A stretch of DNA of 64,000 bases from the NCBI RefSeq assembly GCF_000760695.4, contig NZ_JHEG04000001.1:5212194-5276193 (forward strand). The letters run 5' to 3'. The notes under the pieces are model-generated. The model had not been told where the DNA came from. It saw only the letters and a program-made list of their open reading frames with translations, and made no database searches. The position numbers and the translations under genes are program-made. Origin of the DNA: Tolypothrix bouteillei VB521301 (GTDB lineage Bacteria; Cyanobacteriota; Cyanobacteriia; Cyanobacteriales; Nostocaceae). Numbering within the stretch: position 1 is the stretch's first letter; the number at the start of each line of letters is the position of its first letter. This document shows positions 39,532 to 47,690 of this stretch, one piece after another.

Positions 39532-40758
39532 ATGCAAACCTTGCCAATACTTACAGAGTCCAACACAGTTCCGAGTCAACCCACCTTTGATACCACGATA
39601 AAACGGCGCAAAACCCGCCCTGTAAAAGTTGGCAATGTCACCATTGGCGGTGGTCACCCAGTTGTCGTGCAGTCAATGATTAACGAAGATACTCTAGATA
39701 TAGATGGTTCTGTGGCTGCGATTCGTCGCCTGCATGAAATTGGCTGTGAAATCGTGCGCGTAACTGTCCCGAGCATAGCTCACGCTAAAGCGCTGTCTGA
39801 GATTAAACAAAAGTTAATCAAAACATACCAAGATGTACCGATTGTTGCGGACGTACATCATAATGGGATGAAGATTGCCCTGGAAGTTGCCCAACATATA
39901 GAGAAGGTACGCATTAATCCAGGTTTGTATGTTTTTGAAAAACCAAACCCCAACAGAACCGAGTACACCCCTACGGAATTTGACGAAATCGGAGAAAAAA
40001 TCCGTGAAACTCTAGCACCACTGGTAATTTCTCTCCGCGATCAAAACAAAGCCATGAGAATTGGGGTGAATCACGGTTCTTTGGCTGAGAGAATGTTGTT
40101 TACCTATGGCGATACTCCTGAAGGTATGGTGCAATCAGCCATAGAATTTATACGCATTTGTGAATCTTTAGATTTTCATAACATTGTTATTTCCATGAAA
40201 GCCTCACGCGTACCAGTCATGGTAGCCGCTTACCGTCTCATGGCAAAGCGGATGGATGAACTGGGTATGGATTACCCCCTTCATTTAGGTGTCACGGAAG
40301 CAGGAGATGGGGAATACGGACGCATTAAATCGACAGCTGGCATTGCGACACTTTTAGCTGATGGTATTGGCGATACAATTCGTGTATCCCTCACAGAAGC
40401 ACCAGAAAAAGAAATTCCTGTCTGCTATAGTATTTTGCAAGCTCTGGGATTGCGGAAGACTATGGTGGAGTACGTCGCTTGTCCTTCTTGCGGGCGTACA
40501 CTGTTTAATTTGGAAGAAGTGCTCCATCAAGTGCGGGAAGCAACCAAACATCTCACCGGGTTAGACATAGCAGTTATGGGCTGTATTGTCAATGGACCCG
40601 GAGAAATGGCTGATGCTGACTACGGTTATGTCGGTAAAACACCCGGTTATATTTCTCTCTATAGAGGGAGAGAAGAAATCAAGAAAGTTCCTGAAGATAA
40701 AGGAGTAGAAGAATTGATTAACTTAATAAAGGCTGATGGACGCTGGGTAGATCCTTAA
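39532..40758 (+). CDS. ispG: 4-hydroxy-3-methylbut-2-en-1-yl diphosphate synthase
   Basis: A 408-residue iron-sulfur enzyme of the MEP pathway that reduces ME-cPP to HMBPP. Motifs: [20 protein letters not shown] at the N-terminus of the TIM barrel, VADVHHN, RINPGLY, GVNHGSL, and the cluster domain with CPSCGRTLF and [10 protein letters not shown], giving the three Cys ligands. In cyanobacteria this enzyme takes electrons from ferredoxin. The start ATG at 39532 overlaps nothing; a frame crossing from the preceding kinase gene is spurious. The gap to the kinase stop is 160 bp. Confidence 0.96.
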   Translation: MQTLPILTESNTVPSQPTFDTTIKRRKTRPVKVGNVTIGGGHPVVVQSMINEDTLDIDGSVAAIRRLHEIGCEIVRVTVPSIAHAKALSEIKQKLIKTYQDVPIVADVHHNGMKIALEVAQHIEKVRINPGLYVFEKPNPNRTEYTPTEFDEIGEKIRETLAPLVISLRDQNKAMRIGVNHGSLAERMLFTYGDTPEGMVQSAIEFIRICESLDFHNIVISMKASRVPVMVAAYRLMAKRMDELGMDYPLHLGVTEAGDGEYGRIKSTAGIATLLADGIGDTIRVSLTEAPEKEIPVCYSILQALGLRKTMVEYVACPSCGRTLFNLEEVLHQVREATKHLTGLDIAVMGCIVNGPGEMADADYGYVGKTPGYISLYRGREEIKKVPEDKGVEELINLIKADGRWVDP

Positions 40759-40915
40759 AGTTTTCAACAATTTTTGTACTGGCGATCGCCTCGGTCGCCG
40801 GATTGCAAAGGATTTTTCTGAAATAAACAATTATGTTCACTCTGTACAGAGGAACCCTGTGTTAGATTGAGCATACTGAAATATACAAAATTTTCCGTCT
40901 GGCGCAGCTGTCATT

Positions 40916-42199
40916 ATGGTGATTACAAGAAGTGGGCTTGTTTTGGGAGCTACGGCGGTGACATTAGCTACAATCGCAGTCACTAGCCTCGGCATTCACT
41001 CGCAGGGACAGGCTTTATTTAAAGAAAGTCCAAAAGAATTAGTAGATGAAGTTTGGCAAATTATTCAACGCCAATATGTAGACGGTACGTTCAATCAGGT
41101 AGATTGGCAAGCTGTTCGTAAGGAGTACTTAAACAAGTCATATACCAATAAGCAAGAAGCTTACAAGTCCATCCGGGAAATGCTCAAGAAGCTCGACGAT
41201 CCATACACCCGGTTTATGGACCCAGAGGAATTCAAAAATATGCAGGTGGATACCTCTGGAGAACTGACAGGTATTGGTATCCAAATTGGTATGGATGAGA
41301 AAACCAAAAAACTGACTGTCATTGCTCCAATTGAAGATACACCAGCAGCTAAAGCAGGTATCTTAGCAAAAGACATTATTACCAAAATTAACGGCAAAAG
41401 TACAGAGGGCATGGATACCAATGAAGCCGTATCCTTGATCCGAGGCGAACCGGGAACAGCCGTCAATCTAACAGTTCTGCGGAATAACCAGCCAAAAGAG
41501 TTTAAAATTACACGGGCGAAAATTGAAATCCATCCTGTAGAAGCGAGTACTAAACAAACACCAGTGGGTAATGTTGGTTATATCCGTCTGAAGCAGTTCA
41601 GCGCCAACGCCGCTAAAGAAATGCAACAAGCAATCAGGACTTTAGAAAACAAACAAGTCGCTGGATATATTCTAGATTTGCGGAATAATCCTGGTGGTTT
41701 GCTCTTCTCAAGCGTAGAAATTGCTCGCATGTGGTTGAATAATGGCACAATCGTCTCTACTAAAGACCGCTATGCAGAAGTAGAACGAGAAACGGCTAAC
41801 GGACGTGCTTTAACTAACAAACCATTGGTGATTTTGGTAGACAAAGGTTCAGCGAGTGCAAGTGAAATTCTTTCAGGCGCTTTGCAAGATAACAAGCGTG
41901 CTGTACTAGTTGGTAGTCAAACCTTTGGTAAAGGCTTGGTACAATCCGTTCGTCCTCTTGATGATGGCTCGGGAATTGCTGTCACGATCGCCAAGTATTT
42001 TACCCCCAGTGGAAAGGATATTAATAAGGCGGGGATTCATCCAGACGTAGTCGTGGATTTAAATGATAAACAGCGACAGGACTTGTGGCTTGGCGAACGT
42101 GAAAAAGTAGCAACTCTACAAGACCCTCAGTTTGCTAAAGCTGTGGAAGTGTTAGGTAAAGAAATTGCTCAGAAAGGGAATCCTCGAGCAGGAACGTGA
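40916..42199 (+). CDS. C-terminal processing protease (S41, CtpA-like)
   Basis: A 427-residue protease: N-terminal signal or membrane anchor (LVLGATAVTLATIAVTSLG), an N-terminal helical domain (LVDEVWQIIQRQYVDG), a PDZ domain (~105-190) and the S41 catalytic domain with the serine in GSASASEI (the middle Ser of SASAS) and the lysine in TFGKGLVQ, 25 residues later, as in the family dyad. Such proteases trim C-termini in the lumen or periplasm; CtpA matures the D1 protein of photosystem II. Cyanobacteria have three paralogues (CtpA, B, C) and I cannot assign this one. Start GTG/ATG at 40913-40916 (ATG chosen). Followed by a strong inverted heptad repeat. Confidence 0.93.
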   Translation: MVITRSGLVLGATAVTLATIAVTSLGIHSQGQALFKESPKELVDEVWQIIQRQYVDGTFNQVDWQAVRKEYLNKSYTNKQEAYKSIREMLKKLDDPYTRFMDPEEFKNMQVDTSGELTGIGIQIGMDEKTKKLTVIAPIEDTPAAKAGILAKDIITKINGKSTEGMDTNEAVSLIRGEPGTAVNLTVLRNNQPKEFKITRAKIEIHPVEASTKQTPVGNVGYIRLKQFSANAAKEMQQAIRTLENKQVAGYILDLRNNPGGLLFSSVEIARMWLNNGTIVSTKDRYAEVERETANGRALTNKPLVILVDKGSASASEILSGALQDNKRAVLVGSQTFGKGLVQSVRPLDDGSGIAVTIAKYFTPSGKDINKAGIHPDVVVDLNDKQRQDLWLGEREKVATLQDPQFAKAVEVLGKEIAQKGNPRAGT

Positions 42200-42262
42200 G
42201 AATTATGAATTATGAATTATGAATTATGAAGTTTTCTCATTCATAATTCATAATTCATAATT
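42200..42262. repeat. Inverted heptad repeat, likely bidirectional terminator
   Basis: Tandem GAATTAT heptamers (42200-42230) face their complement TTCATAA (42240-42262); 23 bp can pair around a 9-nt loop. It separates the convergent ends of the Ctp protease and the 63-residue protein gene, the position of a terminator for both. Confidence 0.8.
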
Positions 42263-42263
42263 T

Positions 42264-42455
42264 CTAGACTGGTTGACATTTCCCCGCTCGAATAAGTCCT
42301 ACGCGACGAGCGATCGCTTCTCCTTGAGATTCAAACGGTCCCCATCGTTCGATAATTTCTAACTTGTTTTCTTCATTGGCTTGGCTACTGGGGAGTATTT
42401 CGCAATGACCCTCAGTACGCTTGACTATATACCAAGTCTGTGTATCTTGACTCAT
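42264..42455 (-). CDS. Small conserved-type cyanobacterial protein
   Basis: A 63-residue soluble protein: TWYIVKRTEGHCEILPSS, an acidic spacer, IIERWGPFESQGEAIARRVG and LIRAGKCQPV. I remember proteins of this size and pattern (WYIVK...GHCEI, WGPF.S..EAIARRVGLIRAGKC) as widespread in cyanobacteria, with unknown function. Two Cys (in GHCEI and GKCQP). The start is ATG 42455. Its stop touches the inverted heptad repeat. Strong third-position bias and conservation in memory make it real despite its size. Confidence 0.75.
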   Translation of the reverse strand: MSQDTQTWYIVKRTEGHCEILPSSQANEENKLEIIERWGPFESQGEAIARRVGLIRAGKCQPV

Positions 42456-42623
42456 ACTGGCTGGGAAAATTAGGTCAAATGAAAAATTATCCGGTCATTT
42501 TGTTCTTGCTTAAATTATCCCATCTTGTGGTTCTTTGCATCGTATCCGCAGATAAAACAAGGATGGGCAGTATACAAAGTACCACAAGAAGTCAATTTTG
42601 AGACATTTTTATTGGGAAGTCTT

Positions 42624-44627
42624 CTATTGCTGGTTGTGAGCTAACGGGAGCTTAATGATGAAAGTTGCTCCTTGTCCAATACCGGGACTCGAGACTTGTA
42701 TTGTTCCATTGTGTAACTCTATTAAATGACGGGCGATCGCTAACCCCAACCCCAAACCATCTCTGTAACGAGCGCCTTTGGCTTGTTGGTAGCGCTCGAA
42801 CACGTAAGGGAGAAAATCCTCACTAATACCGCAACCCGTATCGCTTATTGTAATATGAGCGAAACTATCAACCCGCTCCAATTGCATTTTTATTCTGCCT
42901 CCATTAGGAGTAAATTTAATAGCATTAGAAAGTAAATTGCCTAAAACTTGCTGTAAGCGCTTGGGATCGCCTGAAATAGTCTCAATGGAATTGTCAAGTA
43001 TTGATTCCAAACATAAAGTTTTATCGTAAGCGAGGGGGTAAGCAGTTTCCAGGGCGGCTTGAATGACATCCACCAAATTGACTTCACTCACTTGAAGTTT
43101 CAATTGCCCTTGAATAATACGCGTGATATCCTGCAAATCTTCGAGCAATTTTTCTTGAAACTTAGCACTCTGCTCGATAGATTCCAACCCACGCGCAAAC
43201 GCAGCTTCATCTAACTTCAGATTACGCAACAGATGAGTCCAACCCAAAATGCCATTTAAGGGAGTTCGTAAGTCGTGCGTTACCATTGCCACAAACTCAT
43301 CTTTTGCACGGTTAGCGGCTTCAGCCTGCTCGAGAAGTGTCGCTTGTTGGATAGCAATTCCTACCTGAGTTGCCAATTGCTTTAGTAAATCAATTTCAAA
43401 TTGATGCCACTGTCGGGGCGCTTCACAGTGATGGGCAATCAGCAACCCCCACAATTGCTCTTTTTGAAGCACGGGAACGACCAAGTTAGCCCTAACTTGA
43501 AACCGCGCTAGTAGCTCTACATGACACGGGTCAATTCCTGAGTTATAGATATCCGTTTTTGCAACCACCAGTCCCAGACGATAGGGTTCGACCCAGCTAT
43601 CTCGAAAACAGGGATCGAAAATGTTAGTTGATACAATTGAAGGCCAGTTGGAACTGACAGATTCCATAACTACAGTACCACTACCGTCAGGTTCCAAACG
43701 AAAAAGAAGCACGCGATCGGTTTGAAGAAACTGGCGCACTTCATCGACAGTTGTCTTGAAAATTTCTTCAAGCTTGAGAGATTGGCGAATGTGTTGGGCA
43801 ATCTTTGTGACGAGTTGTTCCCTTAACAACTGCTGTTTCAGCGCAACTTCTGCCCGTTTGTGTCTGGTAATATCAAGTGCTGTACCTAAAATCTGCTGCA
43901 CCGAACCTTGAGAATTCCTTTTAAATACAGTTTCTTGACTGCAAAACCATCGCCATTCCCCGTTGGCATGGCGCATTCGATACTCAAATTCTACAATCTT
44001 GCCATCTTCAACTAAGTCAAAATCTTGAAAGTGTTTGGAGACTCGAAGCAAATCCTCAGGGTGCATCAACTCCTCAAGCACTCTGGCTCCCATGGCTTGA
44101 AGTTGTTGGGGCGTGTAACCAAGAACTTCAGTCGTTTGACGATTGATATAAATATTGTTCTGTTCCACAATATCTTGAATATATAAAATACCAGGAGTTG
44201 TATTCGTAATCTCTTGAAGCAACTTCTGGCTTTCCCGTAACCGGGTATATTCCATAGCATCATTTAAGGCAAACAGTAAATCCTTCGCAGTCATTTGCTC
44301 CTTTACCAAATAATTCCACACACCCCTGTTCATCGCTTGAATAACAATCGATGCATTTCCCCGTCCAGCAAGCACGATCGCTGGTGGAACGTTTCCTTGT
44401 GTCTGTTGTTTGAGTTGTGCTAAAAATTCCAGCCCGTTCATGTCAGGCAACATATAGTTGACTAAGATGGTATCGGGATTGAACTGCTGACACAACATCA
44501 ATCCTCCTGTTCCTGATTCTTCTTCCAAAATCTTGTAGCCGCAATCACGGTCTTGTAGCAAATAACGACGATAAACCTCCCTATCTTCCGCACAATCATC
44601 AATAATCAAAACTGTTCTTTGTTCCAT
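42624..44627 (-). CDS. Receiver-PAS-GAF-histidine kinase, GAF of DXCF cyanobacteriochrome type
   Basis: A 667-residue soluble hybrid kinase. Residues 5-125: receiver domain with acidic pair Asp10-Asp11 and Lys109, but Asn57 in VNYMLPDMNG where the phosphoacceptor Asp belongs. ~135-260: PAS/PAC. ~280-430: GAF domain with FDPCF (Cys340) and DPCHVELL (Cys368-His369), then FQVRANLVVP and LWGLLIAHH. These are the DXCF and canonical bilin-binding cysteines of cyanobacteriochromes; their spacing of 28 equals that of TePixJ (Cys494/Cys522). ~438-660: HisKA with THDLRTPLN (His451) and HATPase (NLLSNAIKF, DTGCGI, GLGLGLAI). I infer a bilin-binding blue/green-type photosensor kinase with a non-phosphorylatable receiver. 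It is a single gene; its partner regulator is not nearby. Confidence 0.92.
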   Translation of the reverse strand: MEQRTVLIIDDCAEDREVYRRYLLQDRDCGYKILEEESGTGGLMLCQQFNPDTILVNYMLPDMNGLEFLAQLKQQTQGNVPPAIVLAGRGNASIVIQAMNRGVWNYLVKEQMTAKDLLFALNDAMEYTRLRESQKLLQEITNTTPGILYIQDIVEQNNIYINRQTTEVLGYTPQQLQAMGARVLEELMHPEDLLRVSKHFQDFDLVEDGKIVEFEYRMRHANGEWRWFCSQETVFKRNSQGSVQQILGTALDITRHKRAEVALKQQLLREQLVTKIAQHIRQSLKLEEIFKTTVDEVRQFLQTDRVLLFRLEPDGSGTVVMESVSSNWPSIVSTNIFDPCFRDSWVEPYRLGLVVAKTDIYNSGIDPCHVELLARFQVRANLVVPVLQKEQLWGLLIAHHCEAPRQWHQFEIDLLKQLATQVGIAIQQATLLEQAEAANRAKDEFVAMVTHDLRTPLNGILGWTHLLRNLKLDEAAFARGLESIEQSAKFQEKLLEDLQDITRIIQGQLKLQVSEVNLVDVIQAALETAYPLAYDKTLCLESILDNSIETISGDPKRLQQVLGNLLSNAIKFTPNGGRIKMQLERVDSFAHITISDTGCGISEDFLPYVFERYQQAKGARYRDGLGLGLAIARHLIELHNGTIQVSSPGIGQGATFIIKLPLAHNQQ

Positions 44628-44708
44628 AATTGTAGTTTTTGTTACTTTCTTACCTAATTACGCAAATGGAACGCTGCTATAATTACTACCATAAAGTACT
44701 CTACAGAT

Positions 44709-44974
44709 TTAAGCACCAGAAATTGTTTGTTTTCCAATCCTTTCCCCAAACTTTCTGAATGTTAAACTTTTACCAATAATTTTACTTTCTTCAACAAACT
44801 GGCAAATAACTTCAAAAGCTGACAAATTAGGAAAATTTTGCCATGAGCCAAACGAGAAGCTCCATGTTCGTCAGGTTCTTCTAGAATTGCCTCAAACTGT
44901 TGCCAGTTCATATTATGAAATAGCATTCTCTTTTCTGGCAGAACACTTAATTGTCGTAATTGAAGCGTTACCAT
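44709..44974 (-). pseudogene. Uma2 (DUF820) family remnant with internal deletion
   Basis: The first ~45 codons (LFHNMNWQQFEAILEEPDEH, then GASRLAHGK) match the N-terminus of Uma2-type proteins (typically xxLPNVSWQTFEALLAELGE..RASRLAY). After that, a shifted frame reads NLSAFEVICQFVEESKIIG and KSLTFRKFGERIG, the usual C-terminus. The ~130 codons between, with the nuclease core, are missing, and the phase changes at the junction (near 44835). The 70-codon frame starting at 44974 is therefore not a working gene. Confidence 0.65.
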
Positions 44975-45318
44975 TAATACACTGTAAAATTTAAGATTAA
45001 AGTTAGGATCGGCTAGTACAAGCTTATCTTAGCAGTTAAAAAAGGTTCTGCTATATACTGAAATAGGTTATAACAATAGTTATTCTTTATGAGAGTAACA
45101 GGGATCTTTCAAAAGCCGTATGTGGAGATGGAGAGAAAATGGCGACTAGATTAAAGAAAGCCCAGTATCTCTAGACTTGGTCGTTTATGCTCTTTTAAAT
45201 GAAACCTCACCTGAAGGTTATAGTTCAAAGCTTTCCAGTTTTTACACCGAATTATCCGCGCCGAGGTAGCCCCTAAATTCTATTTATGGGGGCTAGGCGC
45301 GGGCGACTTTAGTCGCAG

Positions 45319-45717
45319 TCAAGTTTCTTTTTGGTTTTGAATATACATTTTGATACTGTCTAAAGTCGCACCTCCTACAGTGGATACAAAGTACGAATTA
45401 GTCCATAACGAGGGCAGTCGGCTTTTTAATTCTGGAAATTCCAAACGCAAATATCTAGATGTTGCCCCTTTAAATCTCTTCACTACTCGGTGTACTCCAA
45501 ACTGAGGGTCAACATCTATCAATAAATGCACATGGTCGGGCATTATCTCCATTTCTAATATTTCAACTTTAATGTCAATAGCTATTTGAGCGAGTAATTC
45601 TTTAAGTCTGGATGCAACAGCATTAACCAGCACTTTCCGCCTGTACTTGGGGCAGAAAATCACATGATATTTGCACGAGTAAACAATATTATTGCTTGAT
45701 TTAAATTTTTCAGTCAT
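45319..45717 (-). CDS. tnpA: TnpA, IS200/IS605 Y1 transposase (copy 1)
   Basis: A 132-residue HUH/Y1 transposase. The metal-binding pair is His62/His64 (MPDHVHLLIDV) and the nucleophile is Tyr125 (SIKMYIQNQ). It cuts and joins single-stranded DNA at the hairpin ends and inserts 3' to a short target. Length and residues are complete, so it should be active. It shares an 83-bp divergent intergenic region with tnpB. The protein is identical to that of copy 2. Confidence 0.95.
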   Translation of the reverse strand: MTEKFKSSNNIVYSCKYHVIFCPKYRRKVLVNAVASRLKELLAQIAIDIKVEILEMEIMPDHVHLLIDVDPQFGVHRVVKRFKGATSRYLRLEFPELKSRLPSLWTNSYFVSTVGGATLDSIKMYIQNQKET

Positions 45718-45800
45718 TTTCCGAAATAGTAGTTTACTATATTGTATCTATATGATAGAGTAAAGATAACTAATAAACAACGCTCGGGAGGTGATTTAAT

Positions 45801-47294
45801 TTGGCAGTAAGAACATCTAGTTTCGTTACAGAAATACCATTGATAACGACATCTAAAGACTTGAGCGTTCTCGCAGCCAGATTAGAGGCAGGGCGACAGT
45901 TGTATAATGCTGTTTTATCTGAAGGTTTAGCCAGACTAGAATTAGTACGTAATTCTGAAATATATCAACAAGCTAAACTCATCCCAAAATCCAACAAAAA
46001 AGAACGTTCCACAGCGTTTCAAAAAGCTCGTGAAGCTTACAGGTTTAGCGATTACGATTTACAAGCTTTCGCTAATAAAACAGCCATTGCAAGTATTTGG
46101 ATTAAATCGCACCTTGATGCTAATACTATTCAGAAGATAGCTACCAGAGCATTTAAGGCTGTAGAGCGAATGATGTACGGGTTAGCTAAAAAGGTTCGGT
46201 TTAAGCAGAAAGGACAGTTTGCTTCATTAGAAGGTAAAACCAATAAACAGGGTATTCGTTGGACTGGTAACGCTGTTGAATGGTCTACATTGAAGTTAAA
46301 AGCCATCATTACTAACGACCCTGTAATATTGCATGGTTTATCATCAAAGATTAAATATGTTCGCTTAGTGCGTCGCATTCTTAATCAAAAAAATTATTGG
46401 TTTGCTCAATTAGTTTGTGAGGGACTACCTTATCAAAAGCCTAAAAATATTATTAGTGATGGTACTATTGGTATTGACTTAGGCGTTTCAACTGTTGCAA
46501 TTGTTGGGGACAAAAAAACTATCTGGACTTCTTTTGCAGACGAACTAGAATCAAAGCAAAAGAAGATTAGAAAGTTACAGCGCAAAATGGATAGGCAACG
46601 CCGCGCCAATAATCCTAATAATTTCAACAGTAACGGTACTGTCAAGAAAGGTTCAAAACGTTGGCATAAATCAAACAGATATAAAAAGAAGAATAACAAA
46701 AAACGTGAAACAGAACGTAAACAAGCAGCGCATCGTCAGTCTTTACATGGTAGGTTAGTCAACCAAACTTTAGCCATCGGTAAACATATCAAAATCGAGA
46801 AGGTATCCGTCAAGGCATGGCAGAAAAATTATGGTAAATCCATAGGGTTTAAATCCCCATCAAGCTTTCAATCAGAACTAGTACGCAAAGCTGAGAATGC
46901 TGGTGGAACAGTTCTAATGTTTTCGACAAGGTATACCGCACTTTCTCAAACTTGTTTGTGTGGTAACAAACAGAAAAAATCATTATCGCAACGTGTTCAT
47001 CATTGCTCAGTCTGTGGGTTAACGATGCAACGTGATATTTTATCTGCTTACCTGAGTCGTCACGTTGACCCAAAAACAGAAACTTTGTCAATCCAATCAG
47101 CCAGAGATAGCTGGCTAGGGATGGAGAAATCCCTACTGGACGGTTGGCAAGATGGGTCAAATCAACGTGCGAGAACTGCGACTAGTTCAAAGTCACCTAT
47201 TAGCAATAATGGGTCAGAGCGCGTGTTCAGTAACCTAATAGCTTGCGAGGAGTCGGAACCTTTGAGGGTAAACGAAACTCGCGTAGTGAGTTAG
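45801..47294 (+). CDS. tnpB: TnpB RNA-guided nuclease (copy 1)
   Basis: A 497-residue TnpB. The start is a TTG at 45801 with GGGAGGTGA 6 nt upstream. RuvC residues Asp226 (GTIGIDLGVST), Glu333 (KIEKVSVKAW) and Asp412 (MQRDILSAY) are all present, with a zinc ribbon Cys385/387/402/405 between the last two. TnpB proteins are guided by an RNA from the right end of the element and cut DNA next to the target motif, which keeps copies in the population. A basic region (~252-305, KKIRKLQRKMDRQRR) probably binds RNA. Its ~75-residue tail after Asp412 is longer than in minimal TnpBs. It is identical to copy 2. Confidence 0.93.
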   Translation: MAVRTSSFVTEIPLITTSKDLSVLAARLEAGRQLYNAVLSEGLARLELVRNSEIYQQAKLIPKSNKKERSTAFQKAREAYRFSDYDLQAFANKTAIASIWIKSHLDANTIQKIATRAFKAVERMMYGLAKKVRFKQKGQFASLEGKTNKQGIRWTGNAVEWSTLKLKAIITNDPVILHGLSSKIKYVRLVRRILNQKNYWFAQLVCEGLPYQKPKNIISDGTIGIDLGVSTVAIVGDKKTIWTSFADELESKQKKIRKLQRKMDRQRRANNPNNFNSNGTVKKGSKRWHKSNRYKKKNNKKRETERKQAAHRQSLHGRLVNQTLAIGKHIKIEKVSVKAWQKNYGKSIGFKSPSSFQSELVRKAENAGGTVLMFSTRYTALSQTCLCGNKQKKSLSQRVHHCSVCGLTMQRDILSAYLSRHVDPKTETLSIQSARDSWLGMEKSLLDGWQDGSNQRARTATSSKSPISNNGSERVFSNLIACEESEPLRVNETRVVS

Positions 47295-47295
47295 A

Positions 47296-47319
47296 ACCCC
47301 CTGCATTTATGCATGGGGT
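47296..47319 (+). ncRNA. Right-end hairpin, 3' end of predicted TnpB guide (omega) RNA scaffold
   Basis: The stem ACCCC-TGCAT / ATGCA-GGGGT with one mismatch lies just after the tnpB stop and 7 bp before the element's right edge. In the family the guide RNA scaffold overlaps the tnpB 3' end and continues into flanking DNA as guide. Copy 2 differs from copy 1 here by a single C-to-T (47299/56853), which keeps a G-U pair. Confidence 0.45.
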
Positions 47320-47326
47320 ATCTCAG

Positions 47327-47690
47327 GAACGCGGACTTAATAAAAAGTCCACGTAGGTGGACTTTGTTTGTATAGCCCCAGAATTCTATTCTGAGGGCAT
47401 TTTGCCAAAACGAGATGCTCTCCTTCAAATTTATCAATAACGAAGTTTTTTATCGGAAGTGTCTTGACATAAATGCAATACTGTTCAATGAATTGGAGAA
47501 AATAATCTTTAGATTTATTAGATATATTAAAGACGCGCCATGGCGCGTCTCTATAAAAGCTGTTACCAGGCACTTTTGTCCTCTTCAAAGAGCGTTGCCT
47601 GTTTATTGACTAATCTTTGAAAAAAATAAGGAGACGCAGAAATTTTTCTATTCTATCTGCGTCCATTTGCATGAAGGGTGCGGTCAGATA
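47327..47690. repeat. Intergenic region with dispersed palindromes
   Basis: AAAGTCCACGTAGGTGGACTTT (two complementary arms at 47343-47364) followed by GTTTGTATAGCCCCAGAAT and GAGGGCATTT forms one block; in reverse complement it resembles the core of the MITE-like element at 62941-63053. A second palindrome, AGACGCGCCATGGCGCGTCT, is at 47531-47550. Both are of kinds that recur between cyanobacterial genes. No gene is supported here. Confidence 0.7.

Larger units (their letters stand above)
45244..47326. mobile_element. IS200/IS605-family insertion sequence, copy 1
   Basis: A 2083-bp element carrying divergent tnpA and tnpB. Its limits are defined by comparison with copy 2 at 54798-56880: identity begins at ACACCGAATTATCC and ends at GGTATCTCAG, and the flanks differ on both sides. 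The left end contains a long imperfect hairpin (GCGCC...GCCCC / GGGGGC...GGCGCGG, 45258-45306). The right end contains a stem TGCAT/ATGCA extended by CCCC/GGGG (47297-47318). There is no terminal inverted repeat and no target duplication, as expected of this family. Since the two left flanks share no motif outside the block, the 4-5-base target site is probably the first bases of the shared block. Confidence 0.9.

Noticed and set aside
45718..45800. Specific promoter boxes between tnpA and tnpB
   Set aside because: The AT-rich 83 bp must hold both promoters, but no -35/-10 pair with correct spacing could be assigned.
47337..47609. Short frames after IS copy 1
   Set aside because: They cover dispersed palindromes and differ in frame and strand, with no supporting start signals.
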